DNA of 64,000 nucleotides, from assembly GCA_051294375.1 (NCBI GenBank), contig CM119268.1, forward strand, positions 4,859,878 to 4,923,877. Reading direction: 5' to 3'. A program made the translations under genes and the position numbers. This DNA comes from Paraspadella gotoi (taxonomy: Eukaryota > Chaetognatha). Below are positions 50,892 to 63,973 of this stretch, one piece after another. Positions within the stretch are counted from its first letter, which is position 1, and each line of letters begins with the position of its first letter. The notes below the pieces were generated by a model, which was given only the letters and a program-made list of their open reading frames with translations, was not told the origin of the DNA and made no database searches.

Positions 50892-51344
50892 TACAAGGTG
50901 ACACCCGACAACCCGCCGCAAGAAAAAAATCGTCATTTGCAAACCTGTGAAGATCTTTTTTAAATCTGAAAGTTTTTTTCTGTAGCAAAAACCAAAATTT
51001 CATAATGATTAGTTACTTTTTTTTATTTAAAGCTGGATAGTACAGTATTTTTAAAAGAGCTTTCAGAAGATATTGATACCTTTTTAGGTAAAACTTTTCT
51101 AAGAAATGTTTAGAAAGTTAGACAAACAGATTGAAGAAAAAAAAGTTTTAAAATGAAAGTCGATTTTGAAGGCAACTTTTCTCCGCTCATTGCCAAGTCA
51201 AATCAAAACCAATCGATATAAAATTTGGATATATAAATGATTTTGGTTTTTACTGCAGAAAAATTTGTTCAGATTAAAAAAATCTTTACAAGTTTGCAAA
51301 TGACGATTTTTTTATAGCGGCGGGTTGTCGTGTGTCACCTTGTA
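50892..51344. mobile_element. Foldback MITE, copy 3 (453 bp)
   Basis: Best-preserved copy. Left end TACAAGGTGACACCCGACAA then CCCGCCGC; the right end in reverse complement is TACAAGGTGACACACGACAA then CCCGCCGC. Both arms then share AAAATCGTCATTTGCAAA. Confidence 0.82.
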
Positions 51345-52127
51345 CGACCCTTTTGGAAGAATCACCTCTTCAACAAATTCAAACTTAAGTTTTTTTTAAT
51401 TTTTAAATGTTTTTTTTTTTCAAAAACACGAACTACGTAGATGTACATCAAAAGATAAATTGTTAATATAAAAAATAAAACGAGAAAATAAGTATTTGTC
51501 GCCATTAACGTTATTCTGGGCTTTATGAAAAATCAATAAATAATATCCATTATTTCATTGTTCATTAAATAAGCTATCTTGACAGACTATGGAGAGGCTT
51601 TGCTGAGGGAACATAACAATAACAGTTCAGGACCCAGCAAGCATTTAATCATTAGTGTCTTTTGTTTTTGTTAAATTTTAATACGTAGTTTAAAAAAATA
51701 ATAATAATCAAGAGACTCGCTCCGTCTAGTTTATTCAATCCCAGAACAACTGGCTTCTTAATGGCGTTTTAATGTATTGTTTCAATTGTATAAGCAATAG
51801 TATTAAAATAAAATGAGCATATCATCACAATAACAGGCGAAAAACACCACAAAGTCTTTGAGGTCATCATTCAAAGTTTGACTGTGATCGATTATTCATT
51901 GATTTTTTTTTAACTTGAATCTTTTGGCTGCGGAAACCGATGACGACTAAAGAACGATACCTTTTAACAAAATAAATAACATTATAATAATAATAATAAC
52001 ATTATAATACAATGTGATTTAAAAATGGTTATAATCTTTGCTGAAAATGTCTTCGCGTGATTGCGTGAGTTTGTCTCTGACGCTCCATTGAATTTGGTCG
52101 CAATTTGTTCACTCACATACTATTCAA

Positions 52128-52131
<4 letters not shown>

Positions 52132-52211
<80 letters not shown>
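52132..52211. repeat. (CT)n microsatellite, block U copy 2
   Basis: About 40 CT units. Confidence 0.97.
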
Positions 52212-52214
<3 letters not shown>

Positions 52215-52486
52215 ACTTGACAAAGGTGACAAAATTAAATGAAAATATTAATTATTCGTGAAAAAAATTTGCTTTTTCATTTAAACAATTTTTTTTCTAT
52301 CTTAATTCCCTCATCTTTTTACGTTCGATTCTAATTCGATATAAACAAAAATTCTCTCGTCGCCAAAAACACGAGTCGCTTTTTTATTTACGTTTTATTC
52401 GCGTTTTATTTATCGTTCGATCGATTTATGGCCACTTTATTCGGGGGGGGCGGAGGAGGGGAGGAGCCGGAGGGCGATGGGCTTAT

Positions 52487-52614
<128 letters not shown>

Positions 52615-53545
52615 AATTAATATAAATAAATTTCGTATCGTTATTAGGAGGGACGTAAATGGGGACTATATCAGATTGGGTTAGTCGGTGACAACGACGA
52701 CGACAACAACGACGACAATCACAACGACAACATCAACAACAACAACGACGACGTCGACGACATCATTTACAACGACGAAATGTTTATTCGATTCGAGGTT
52801 AAACATTTTCGTCTTTGATTCTCGAAATTCTGGATCCCAGTAAAACCCTCTCCTCTTCTTAATCCCTATCTTCCCTCTCTGTCCCCTTCCCTATTTCTTG
52901 CTCACCCTTTTTACATACCTGATCCCCTTACCTTGCTGACCTTGCTGACCCCTTTCCATGGCTTACCCATTTAGCCCTTTACCTTGCTGTCCTCTTGGAC
53001 CACATTGATTGTGTGACCCCCTTCCTTTCTCCGACCTGTTACCCTGGCTGACCCCTTTCCCCTTAATGACCCCCTCCAAGTCCCTTCTCATATCAACTAC
53101 AAGGTCCATGGTCATTGGTCACAGATCCCATCTCCCCTTCTCTCCTCTTTACCCACTCGACCCCACCACCCCTAACCATTTTTACCCCCACAACCCCCTT
53201 AAAATCCACTTTTACCACCCCCCACCACCCCCACCAACCACAAACCCCCACCATCCCGTCATTTGTTAACGTCCAATCATGTCAAGGATCGATCTAAATT
53301 CCGATTGGTCAAACTTGATACTCTTCAAAGGCTCCTGATTGGTCAGGTTTAACTTTTCCGTTCTCCGTCGACCGTGAGTCTTTATTTCTATCTTCTCGAT
53401 CGAATGAGATGAGATTCATTGTTTATAGACAATCGAGCATGAAACGCTAAGATGACTAATTATGAGCGAAAAGCTAATTCCTTTCTTCTTAGAGATTTTT
53501 TTTTTCAAGGAACTTTTTTTCTTTTTCTCTGCTTTTTTTTCTCTT

Positions 53546-53559
53546 AGAAAAACTGTCTC

Positions 53560-53591
<32 letters not shown>

Positions 53592-53670
53592 TATTTTTTT
53601 GTTTCTTTTTTTTTGTTTCTTTCTTTCTTTTCTTGTTTCTTTTCTTTCTTTCTTTCTTTCTTTCTTTTTT
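53546..53670. repeat. (CTTT)n / T-rich tract
   Basis: TTTC repeats with poly-T. The counterpart at 42140-42255 is less regular. Confidence 0.85.
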
Positions 53671-54404
53671 TCGCGACCATTAAAGAGAGAAAAAAAAGGC
53701 AAAAACAACGAGAAAAAACAATAACAACAACAACAACAACAATAGAGACCAACAACGCCCGAGACGATTGAGGCAAAGCCGAAATCTACAACAACAACAA
53801 CGACAACGGCGACGACGACCACTAAGATGACAACGACTACGACGATAAGGAAGAGACAACGACGACGCCGACAACGACGATTAAAGTACGACATAGACAA
53901 CGACAACAAAGACATTGAAGACGACGACGACGACGACGACGAAAACCAAAAAATCGATGAAGGAAAAAAGAAAATAAGATCGGTCCATCCAATGTGTTGC
54001 GCCGCAGTGACTTTCTTTGCTCGTGAATTTATGACAGGCACTGTATTTTATTCTTTTTACTTTGAGGATTTACTGAAGGCGGCGCAAGCAGTCATTTAGA
54101 TTTAAGGATTTTTTCCTTCTTATGTCCTAACAAATGAGCAACTAACTAAAGGCGAGTTATGACCATTTTTAACGTAAGTGGAATAGACTGACGGACGGAC
54201 ATACTGACCAACCGACCGACAGACCGACCAAAAAGTGAATTATAGAGTTGCTCCGCGAGTACTAACGGCTCAACTAAAAAAAAGTTTTGTTGAGATTAGA
54301 AAAGACGGAATGAGGGAGAAAGAGAAAGAGAGGAAAATTAGTTGACGAATCGAGATGTGAGAAAAAAAAAATGATGTGAACCACTTCTGTTTAAGGGGAC
54401 CAAG

Positions 54405-54850
54405 TGATGGGGGGGTCACAATTAGGTTAGGCCTTGGTTATTTGATATTAGGTAAGGAATGAAAGTCAAGGATTTGGTTAGGGATAATTAGGGATGAGTT
54501 ATATGGGTTAGGGATTGGGGTAGGGGATTGAAGTTAGGAATAAGGGTTGAAAAATCAGTTAAGGATTAGAGTCAGAGATTAGGGTTATAAAGATTAGATT
54601 AGGATTAGAGTTACAGGTTAGTGTTAGATATTGGCGTTAGGGATTTTCGTTAAGGATTTAGTTTAGGATTAAGGATCAAGATTATGGGTTAGGGATTAAG
54701 GTTAAAGATTAGGTAGGAGGATAAGCGTCAAGGATCTAGTGGGTTTAGGGATTAAGATTTGGAATTAAGGATTAGGGTGACAGATTTGGCTATGGATAAT
54801 GGTGAAAGATTTGGTTATGCATTAGGGTTAAAAATTATGCTCGATAATAT
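54405..54850. repeat. TTAGG-like degenerate repeat region, block U copy 2
   Basis: Degenerate TTAGGGATTAAGGTTA units, clearer than in copy 1 at 43020-43480. Confidence 0.72.
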
Positions 54851-54967
54851 GATTACGGATTTGGGATAAGAGATAAGGCCACATATTTGTGGAGAGTCGA
54901 GTTAGGGGTCAGAAGCGGTGTGACTTACCTCGAGGTGAGGTGAGGCATCTGAAATTTACGATATATA

Positions 54968-55009
<42 letters not shown>

Positions 55010-55157
55010 TTATCTCTTACTCTTCCTGGCGCCCTCTTTCTCTCACTTTCCTTTCACATCCCCAATAGTCGTCCAAGAAACATCAGCCATCTTAGTTTTA
55101 TTTCGCGTTAGTTTGCCAGCTTCCATCGCCTCTCTATCTCTCTCTCTCCTCTCGTCT

Positions 55158-55197
<40 letters not shown>

Positions 55198-55220
55198 GGT
55201 TGCTCTCTCTCTCTCTCATA

Positions 55221-55297
55221 TCACGTGTTCCCACGCCTCTGACGTCATCAAGTGACCTCATAAAACGTCACGTGATCTCCAAACTGATCACGTGACG
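55221..55297. promoter_or_regulatory. CRE plus E-box palindrome cluster
   Basis: TCACGTG at 55221, TGACGTCA (consensus cAMP response element) at 55240-55247, and a perfect 12-base inverted repeat CGTCACGTGATC / GATCACGTGACG (55266-55297, 8-nt loop) containing two CACGTG E-boxes. Copy 1 (43991-44060) keeps the CRE but the palindrome is broken by inserted bases. Regulatory role is inferred from motifs only; no gene start is seen within 1 kb. Confidence 0.4.
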
Positions 55298-56377
55298 GTT
55301 ATTATCGTTTCTTCGACCCTCATCCATTTTGGGGCAACAAAAATTTTTTTCTTAAAAATAATCGATCGAAAAAATTGTACTAATTAATAAATGTAAAGAG
55401 ATTTATATGACTATTAGATTTGTTAAAGGTTTCCTGTAGTTTATTCAAAAATTTAGAACTCAACACATACTATAATACATGCATTTTTTTTTCTTAAATA
55501 TCACCAAAACATTTTCTAATTTTGAAACCAAATTTAAGACTCTCAGTAAGTTCAGCGACAGTTTACAGTTTTTAATCTTCCTCGATAATCGGTTTCTCTA
55601 CATTACTAGATGTACGTTTTAAACTTTATTCTACAAATTCTACAAAACAGACATTCGTTATTTGTCAGGGTCGTTTGTGACAAAGTGACAACTTGTTTTG
55701 CCAATATCAATAACGTCAGCAAAATTATATATCTGCAGACTTCGTATGAATAATATACTTACTATTTACTAATAATAAAAATAAAGTGCCATGACTATTG
55801 ACTAGTAATCGTCCTTGTTTGTTGGCTTTTTTCACTTTCACAATTAGAATCTGACTTCATTTTGGTTCTTCTGTAGATGGCGTGAAATAGAGTCACATTG
55901 ACGCGGGATACGCCATCCAACGTAGATCGAGATTTAAGAATAGTTATTGTTTATTGCTTGTTTTGCTTGGCCAATAAAATCAATCAGTAAACCAACTTGC
56001 TTGGTTAATCATTAAAACCTTAATAAAATAATCAAAGCATATAGATATTCCATAGGCTAATTAGCTCATGTAATATCTATATGTAAATACAACAATAAAG
56101 AAAAACAATTAATTAATTAATCAATTAACGAATTAACAAAAACGTTCATTAACAATAATAAAGTAATAACGAGCTCGTTCCAATTAATTAATTTTCCTTT
56201 GGTAAGTTTTCTAGAAGCAAATGGAAGTTGATGAATCAGCAGATGGAAATAAATAGAACAAATCAGCTGACTTTATTTACTTGGTTGTTCCTTTGTCTTA
56301 CTATAACCAAAAGCTAATGTTGTAAGAAGATTAACTATAAAATATTTCTGAGTTAATATCAACTTCACTGTACCAGT

Positions 56378-56434
56378 GGCGACTCTGGCTGGGTCGCCTC
56401 TTGTGGCCGGAAAATCTGGGGTTCAAACCTACAC
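56378..56434 (+). repeat. tRNA-like segment, block U copy 2
   Basis: TGGCTGGGTCG and GGTTCAAACCT (56420-56430) in tRNA-promoter order. Counterpart of 45221-45280. Confidence 0.4.
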
Positions 56435-56881
56435 TTCTTCATATCTTTGTGAAAGACGAATATTAGATTCCTATAATCAACTCACTTTTCAGATGTGATG
56501 AAAACGACGAAGATCTAGCAAAAGACGATAACGACGACAAAAAGGACGACAACAACGACGACGACAACGACTGAAAAAAAAACCCTGTTGATCCAAAGAG
56601 TCAACGTTCTCTCGCGTGCACAGGACGAATTCCGTGGCGCGCGCCGAGATTTTTTTTGCGTGTGAATTCTCTCTCTCTCTCTCTCTCTCGTCTCTCTCTC
56701 TCGTCTCTCTCTCCTCTCTCATCTCGTCTCTCTCTTTCTCTCTCTCCCTCCCACAAGCACGCGACGTCCACACACTCACTATCTCTCCGTCTCGCACTCG
56801 TATCATCAACATGCGTTTCCCCCTCTCTCTCTCCTTCTCTCGTCCTGTCTCCTCCCTCCTCTCTTCTTCCTCGCTCGTCTC

Positions 56882-56936
56882 NNNNNNNNNNNNNNNNNNN
56901 NNNNNNNNNNNNNNNNNNNNNNNNNNNNNNNNNNNN
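56882..56936. other. Assembly gap (55 N)
   Basis: N run at the end of block U copy 2. Confidence 0.99.
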
Positions 56937-57211
56937 GTCGTCGCCGTCGTCGTCGTCGTCGCGCGTGCTGCGTCCCGCGCCCCGGGCTCAGAAACGACGA
57001 CCGGAAGTGGCGTCACGCGATTCGCCTTGCGCCGTCGTCGTCGTCATCGTCGTCGTCGTCTTCTTCATCCTGGTTGTCTTGAGAGTCTTCACCAGCGGCG
57101 GCGTGATCATCAGCATCGTTATCGTCTTCGTCGTGATCATCTTTTTCATCGAGCTCGTTCTTAGGTTCCATCTTTATGGTCGTCGTCGTCAACTTCTCCA
57201 TCATCATCCTC

Positions 57212-57258
<47 letters not shown>

Positions 57259-57262
57259 ATCA
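56937..57262. repeat. (GTC)n-rich region, possible acidic exon on minus strand
   Basis: Mostly GTC/GTCATC trinucleotides. On the minus strand 57013-57207 is open and reads a Met start, KMEPKNELDEKDDHDEDD and Asp-rich sequence, which might be an acidic exon. On the plus strand it is hydrophobic, with no motif. I favour simple repeat; the coding call is weak. Confidence 0.5.
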
Positions 57263-57481
57263 TTTCCAAACCGGTTTCAATTTTCAAGTAATGATAATTG
57301 ATTTCTGTAAAAAGAAAAAATATTTCTCTTCCTCTATTAATTTTCAGTGGATGAGTGAAAATTGTTGAATTAACTTTTTTTTTAATCGATTGGAAATCGA
57401 CGCTCGAAATTTATAAATAACCCTGAATACAACATGAGGCAGCTTTTAAAATCAACAGAATCGTTTTGAAAACATATTCCA

Positions 57482-57514
<33 letters not shown>

Positions 57515-57676
57515 NNNNNNNNNNNNNNNNNNNNNNNNNNNNNNNNNNNNNNNNNNNNNNNNNNNNNNNNNNNNNNNNNNNNNNNNNNNNNNNNNNNNNN
57601 NNNNNNNNNNNNNNNNNNNNNNNNNNNNNNNNNNNNNNNNNNNNNNNNNNNNNNNNNNNNNNNNNNNNNNNNNNNN
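57515..57676. other. Assembly gap (162 N) in (CT)n
   Basis: N run following (CT)n at 57483-57514. Confidence 0.99.
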
Positions 57677-57779
57677 TTTTTTTACGAATTTGTTTTCGCC
57701 TGGATATGTATCACTCTCTTATCTTATCTTTCTGGGTCTTCAACCGGAGTAAGAGAAAGAAACCTTGCATGTGAAAAGA

Positions 57780-57817
<38 letters not shown>

Positions 57818-57931
57818 NNNNNNNNNNNNNNNNNNNNNNNNNNNNNNNNNNNNNNNNNNNNNNNNNNNNNNNNNNNNNNNNNNNNNNNNNNNNNNNNNNN
57901 NNNNNNNNNNNNNNNNNNNNNNNNNNNNNNN
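57818..57931. other. Assembly gap (114 N) in (CT)n
   Basis: N run following (CT)n at 57784-57817. Confidence 0.99.
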
Positions 57932-59057
<1,126 letters not shown>

Positions 59058-59081
59058 ATGGGGACTCTCTGTTTCGGCATC

Positions 59082-61003
59082 ATGGGGAACGGGGAATCAA
59101 AAGGTAAGGGATCGCGGGGAACCGGCCTCTTTTCCGAAAACGCCCCATATCAACTTCAGAATTAAGTTGTTTTTTTTTCAGATTTAATAATCAGGTGAGC
59201 AGTTAGGGATCAGAATGTTTTTAAGGGATTAAGGTTCGGGGTTATATTAGGTTATACTAGGTTATATTAGGTTTAGGTATTAGGGATTGAAGTTAGGGAT
59301 TAGAGTAAGGGATTCGGTTTTAGATTAAGGATTATATAGCTCCTTGTATTTTGATGCTGCGCGGAGTACAATATAGTATTCCCTGACCTAATACTTAAGG
59401 GGGTTTTCATACAATTGAAACATTCTTTGAAAAATTATACCACTTCATTAATAAGGAAGCCAGGTAATCTGGGAGTGAATAAACGAGACTGTGAAAGAGT
59501 CTTGATTGAAAGCTTACAAGGACCTGCTATGTCATTATCTTGTAAGAGTGATGGAGTCCTTAAACCTCCAAAGCCTGTACAAAGTTAAAGTTATGCTCTT
59601 GATTGAACGACAAGGGATTTACATTTGTTGCAGGCAATCAGCTCCATTTTCATTTGTTGCAGGCAATCAACGCCTTTTTCATTTGTTGGCAGACAATCAA
59701 CGCCTTTTTCATTTGTTGCAGAAGGCAATCAACACCTTTTTCATTTGTTTGCAGGCAATCAACGCCTTTTTCATTGTTGGCATGGCAATCAACGCTCTTT
59801 TTCATTTGTTTGAGGCAATTCAACGCCTTTTTCATATTGTGCAGGCATCAAACACCTTTTTCAGTTTGTTTGCGCAACTCAAACGCCTTTTTCATTTGTT
59901 GGCAAGGCAATCAACGCCTTTTTCATCTTGTTGGCGCAAGGCTCAACGCCTTTTTCATTTTGTTTGCAGGCAATCAACGCCCTTTTTCATTTGTTGGCAC
60001 GGCAGATGCAAGCGCCTTTTTCATTTGTTGCAGGCAATCAACGCTGTTTTCATTTGTTGCAGGCAATCAACGGAACACTGTTGACGGAGAGACTTTGACT
60101 TTGAGCGAAATAGAAAGTCCTCGTTGTTCAACTGCAAGAGACAAGTCCCCGTCAAGGATCTTCAAGATCGACCAGTATGCAGGTAAGGGTTTTAGTATGC
60201 GGCCACAGTGAGATTTTTATATTTTGGTAGCGCGTGACAGTGCGTTTTAAGCGGATTTTTTGGATACTTTAACGTTTTACAGATTGAACATTTTTCAGTT
60301 GAGAAGAAATTCTTAGCTGGCTTGTTTACGCCAGCTGTGTTTATTCTTTGTATTTACATATTTATCTGATAATTACATTTATGCTCTATTTTGCCCAATA
60401 AAACTCCAAATTCCCAATTAATCGCAACTTATAAGATACATCGGACCCTAATAAACTGGTCCCCTACCCTAATAACGTAAACCTAAACTAATTTAAACCT
60501 CAGTACTAGAAAGAACATGGGGGCAGCTGGGCATGGGCATTTCTAACAAAAATAGCCCAAAATTGGCTCTAAAGTGGTGAAGGAAAAATCATTCTTTAAA
60601 TAAAACGGGATTAATCATAAACTTTTAATAAAAAGTAATAACAAATTGTCCGGATCAAAATATAAATTTATAATTCCTAAGTTTAACTAATCTCAGAGAG
60701 TTAGTTGATTCTCTCGCGTGACGTGACGCGAAAATTTTGAGTGCGTGAAAAACTGATAATAATTCTCGAGAGAATGTTGAACTTCTCACGAGAAGAGAGA
60801 TATGTGGAAAGGAGCTGCAGTGGGGCTGAAGAGTACTATCCGGCACTTCTTTAACCCCCTGCTAGCAGCCATGGAACGGGTTCCTGGGCTTTGGACCAGG
60901 CTTGAGGGGTTTTGCCAGCCCCCAAGAGAGACAATAAGGGAGAGTGAGTGAGAGAAAGTGAGAGAATACAAAAGTTCGCGCGAAGAACGACAAGGACAAA
61001 TGT

Positions 61004-61044
<41 letters not shown>

Positions 61045-61054
61045 AGAGAGAGAG

Positions 61055-61093
<39 letters not shown>

Positions 61094-61234
61094 AGAAGGG
61101 ACAGTCAACGATTGTTCCTAATCAGTCATGAATCATGTCAATCGCAAATTAAAAACTTAAACTTTTCTCTTTTTAGTTGCGCCGCGAGTAAGCAAACTTT
61201 TAGGTCGGTCTGTCGGTTCCAGTCGGTCCCATCG
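59082..61234 (+). CDS. Probable new gene with N-myristoylation-type start (3 exons visible, 5' part)
   Basis: Exon 1 59082-59103 encodes MGNGESK and ends in phase 1 at G/GTAAGG. Exon 2 60063-60182 follows a TTGCAG acceptor, restores the same frame and encodes GNQRNTVDGETLTLSEIESP, then RCSTARDKSPSRIFKIDQYA. Exon 3 61177-61234 has a CTTTTCTCTTTTTAG acceptor, stays open (VAPRVSKLLGRSVGSSRSH) and ends at a CG/GTATGT donor in phase 2. An in-frame upstream ATG at 59058 would give MGTLCFGIMGNG, also an acylation-type start. Gly2 with Ser6 fits an N-myristoylation signal. The Ser/Arg/Lys-rich body resembles a flexible or phosphorylated N-terminal region, as in acylated signalling proteins. I do not recognise the family, and later exons are not identified in the window. 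Three phase-compatible junctions are the main evidence. Confidence 0.5.
59118..59335. repeat. TTAGGG-cored element, copy E4 (one-ended)
   Basis: Left end CGGCCTCTTTTCCGAAAACG then CCCCAT matches the ends of E1 and E2. The core is TTAGGGATTGAAGTTAGGGA-type repeats. The opposite inverted end is not visible. It lies just inside intron 1 of the new gene. Confidence 0.6.
59620..60062 (+). repeat. Minisatellite of tandem 3' splice-site-like units (about 15 copies)
   Basis: Units of 28-33 bp with consensus AACGCCTTTTTCATTTGTTG then CAGGCAATC. Each complete unit has a pyrimidine-rich stretch and CAG/G, i.e. an apparent splice acceptor. The last unit is used as the acceptor of the exon at 60063. Units differ by small indels and substitutions (GGCAGACAATC, GCAGAAGGCAATC, TTGAGGCAATTC), so several have lost the CAG. 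The Phe/Ile/Cys-rich open frames across it are a by-product of the repeat. Confidence 0.88.
60800..60940. other. Short GC-rich stretch in the new gene's intron 2
   Basis: About 130 bases with GGTTCCTGGGCTTTGGACCA and flanking Pro/Trp-coding frames on both strands. It looks like a repeat fragment, as a related GGTCCAAAGCCC motif occurs near 29728, but I cannot define its ends. Confidence 0.3.
61005..61094. repeat. Interrupted (GA)n microsatellite
   Basis: GA run 80 bases before the acceptor of exon 3 of the new gene. Confidence 0.95.
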
Positions 61235-62699
61235 GTATGTCTGCTCCGTTCTGTCCAATTTACGTGTAATATTGTTTTTTGTAATTTGCCTATAATGTTT
61301 ATATGCCTATATGTTTATTATGCCTCTAATGTTTTATAATTTGACTATATTTGGCTTATAGAAAAAAACCTCAATCTAAAAGGATTGCGAAGCGCCTGCT
61401 TCAAGGATTTTCTTTAAGGAATACTATTAAACAGACGACAAATTTTGATGCAGGTGCATGGTCATAATACACGGGCAAAAAAAGTTTTTAGTCCTGTCAT
61501 GTCATGTCAATTTTGATATCAATGTGATCAAAGTGAAATACAACATAAATAAGGATTTCCAGCGGCGGCAACACATTGGAATTAACCGTTTTCTTGTTTC
61601 TAAGTATTTTCAATATCTTTTTTTTTTACATTAATTTTTTCCAACTCGATAATTGCTTTTTACTTTCAAAAAACTAAAAAATAATTTTTTAAATTGAAAA
61701 CTCGCTAATCTTACGTCGTCTTAAAAAGGCGTTCAACTGATTATTTATTATGTTTAGATGTGGATGTCTATATATCAAACTATTTATATATTGTGTCCTC
61801 CGCAACATTTTAAAAATAGATATGAAGGTGGAGTATGAAATCAATTCGGATTTCCAGTCAATTGTAATTGTATTGTCAATTTCAACTTTTTTTGCCATCC
61901 CGTTTCCTTTCTACATACTTTATACAGATCACCGTCATTCATGCTCGCAATTCATCTCCCATTCATACTCCCCATTGCATACTGCCGCCATTCATCCTCC
62001 TATTCATATCTCCCCATTCATCTCCCCATTCATCTACCATTCATGGCTCTAAAATCATCTCTAAATGCATCTCTAAATCATCAATCTCTTTTAATCGTGC
62101 CGTTAGTTGGACGCCGACTAATCTCCCTTCTTTCTAATGCTTTTTTTCGATTCATTTTCCAAACAGGACATGGTCGAAAAGTCTCGTCTCTCTCTCTCTT
62201 CTCTCTCTCGTCCTCTCCGTCTCTTCTCTCTCTCATCTTGTGTGGCAGCGAGAGAGCAAAGAGAGGAGAGAGAGAGAGATCTTGTGAGCGATTTGTGATA
62301 CAAACTAAACGAAAGAATGGGGGATAAAGGACACTTCGTACAGGCAGGGAGAAAAGAGAGAAAGAAGAAGGAGAGAGAGAGAGAGAGGAGAGAGAGGAGA
62401 GAGGAGAGAGAAGAGAGAGAGAGAGAGAGAGCGCTCAGCCGCAACATTCTGTATTCACCATGAAAAGCAGAGACGTTGAATTTAAACTGAGGCTGAAAAC
62501 CTGAGAGGGAAAAAGAAATGAGATTTGGACTCGAACTTGAGACCTGAGTTTTGAAATCTTGAGACGCAGAGACAAAATTAGAAAAAGAACATTAAGGTTG
62601 ATTCAATATTGGAATCATCTAGTAGCGGTAGCCGACGCGAATCAATTTTAATGGGAAAAGCCAATAAACTAAATCCATTAATTGGTATAATTATTGTGT
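61235..62699. other. Region right of exon 3, no clear exon
   Basis: AT-rich. It holds a small (CATTCATCTCCC)n run at 61970-62045, CT tracts at 62185-62235 and GA tracts at 62255-62280 and 62350-62432. A CCAAACAG acceptor-like site at 62174 could open a further exon in the right phase, but the frame then enters CT repeat; I do not call it. Confidence 0.5.
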
Positions 62700-63300
62700 T
62701 AAAATATTTTTGGGAAAATATTCCAACCATGAGTAAATTCGCTACTTAATATTATAATATCACTATATAATGTCAAAATTTTTTTTTAGATATTTTAAGT
62801 TTTATTTAATTGATTCTGATAGATCTTTAAAAACAGTTAAGCAAAAAATTATAATTACAACTTTTTTAAATTTTTGATGTTTTATTACTAAAAAATTAGT
62901 AAAAACTGCCTAAATCATCGGATGATGATGATGATGATGAATTTTTTAAGGTTTTTTCCGCCAATTATTAACCACCCACTTAATCATTAAAATATTGAAA
63001 AAGAAATTATAAACTTTGTGCAGATAACTTTTCATAAGCATTATTGAATCTGCTTTTAAAAATAACAAAAGTTCCAAAAAAAATTTTTGAGACTACAAGC
63101 CTTTCCAGCCATGAATTTTCCTATCTATCGAATATATTAAAAAATTAATTACTACTGATAGCTTGGCTATAGGCCATTTTACAGAAATTTTGGTCCCATT
63201 GAAAGTTTTCTCAAAATGTATGATGTTTCATCTTGAAAGGTTCCCAATCAAACTTCTGGACCGCTTACCGGCCCCATTGACAGAAGATTTGGCTCTAATC
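62700..63300 (-). repeat. Dispersed AT-rich repeat, copy 2 (inverted)
   Basis: Reverse-complement match to 26455-26985 with the same landmarks in reverse order (CATCGGATGATGATG, GAATCTGCTTTT, TTTCCTATCTAT, CCCATTGAAAGTTT). No coding potential. Confidence 0.8.
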
Positions 63301-63874
63301 TTAGCTCACTATTATAGGGTCACTATATCATGATAATTATGGAGATTTTATTTAAAAATATTTCACTTTACTCTATATATTTTTTTTTATTGTTTAAGTT
63401 TTAAAATTTTTTTTACAAATATTAAAAAGAAAATAAAAATATATCAGAGAATAATTTTTATCAACATTGGTTCAACGAGAATTATGCCATTAACCTCAGA
63501 ATTCTCTTTTTAGTTGATAACAGTTCGTTATGTAGATTTATTGAAAAAAAATTCACATTTTAAAGTTATTCAAGAAAAAACAATAATAGAATATCGGTAT
63601 GAGATAAAAAAAGCCATTGTTTCATCCTGTAAAAAGCCTTAAAGCTTCAATGAAATCATTGTGTCGACTCGAACTGCGCGACATCGATTCAAGGTGGACC
63701 AAATTAGGTTGAAACTTAATCAAGGTTTTGGTGGAAAAGACCTTAAAAAAAAGAAGTAAAGTAAGAAAAGAAAGAAAGAAATAAAGAAAAAAGGAAAGAG
63801 ATAGAAAATACGAACATATGTGTGGGGCTTGAGGTTGACTCTGGGCTTCCCCCTTGGATGGGAAGTAAGAGAGA

Positions 63875-63973
<99 letters not shown>

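Noticed and set aside
53544-54041. Coding genes in CAA/CGA and TTTC-rich regions of block U (also 42047-42580)
   Set aside because: Frames follow trinucleotide or tetranucleotide repeat composition and shift between the two block copies.
57013-57207. Acidic Asp/Glu-rich gene on the minus strand
   Set aside because: Mostly GTC/GAC trinucleotide repeat next to an N run; no splice or start evidence beyond an open frame.
59620-60062. CRISPR-like array
   Set aside because: Units are contiguous with no spacers and the setting is a eukaryotic intron.
59506-60211. Long Phe/Ile/Cys-rich open frames of about 200 codons
   Set aside because: They are the minisatellite read in overlapping frames; period and frame drift show no selection for a protein. 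Only the last 120 bases look like an exon.
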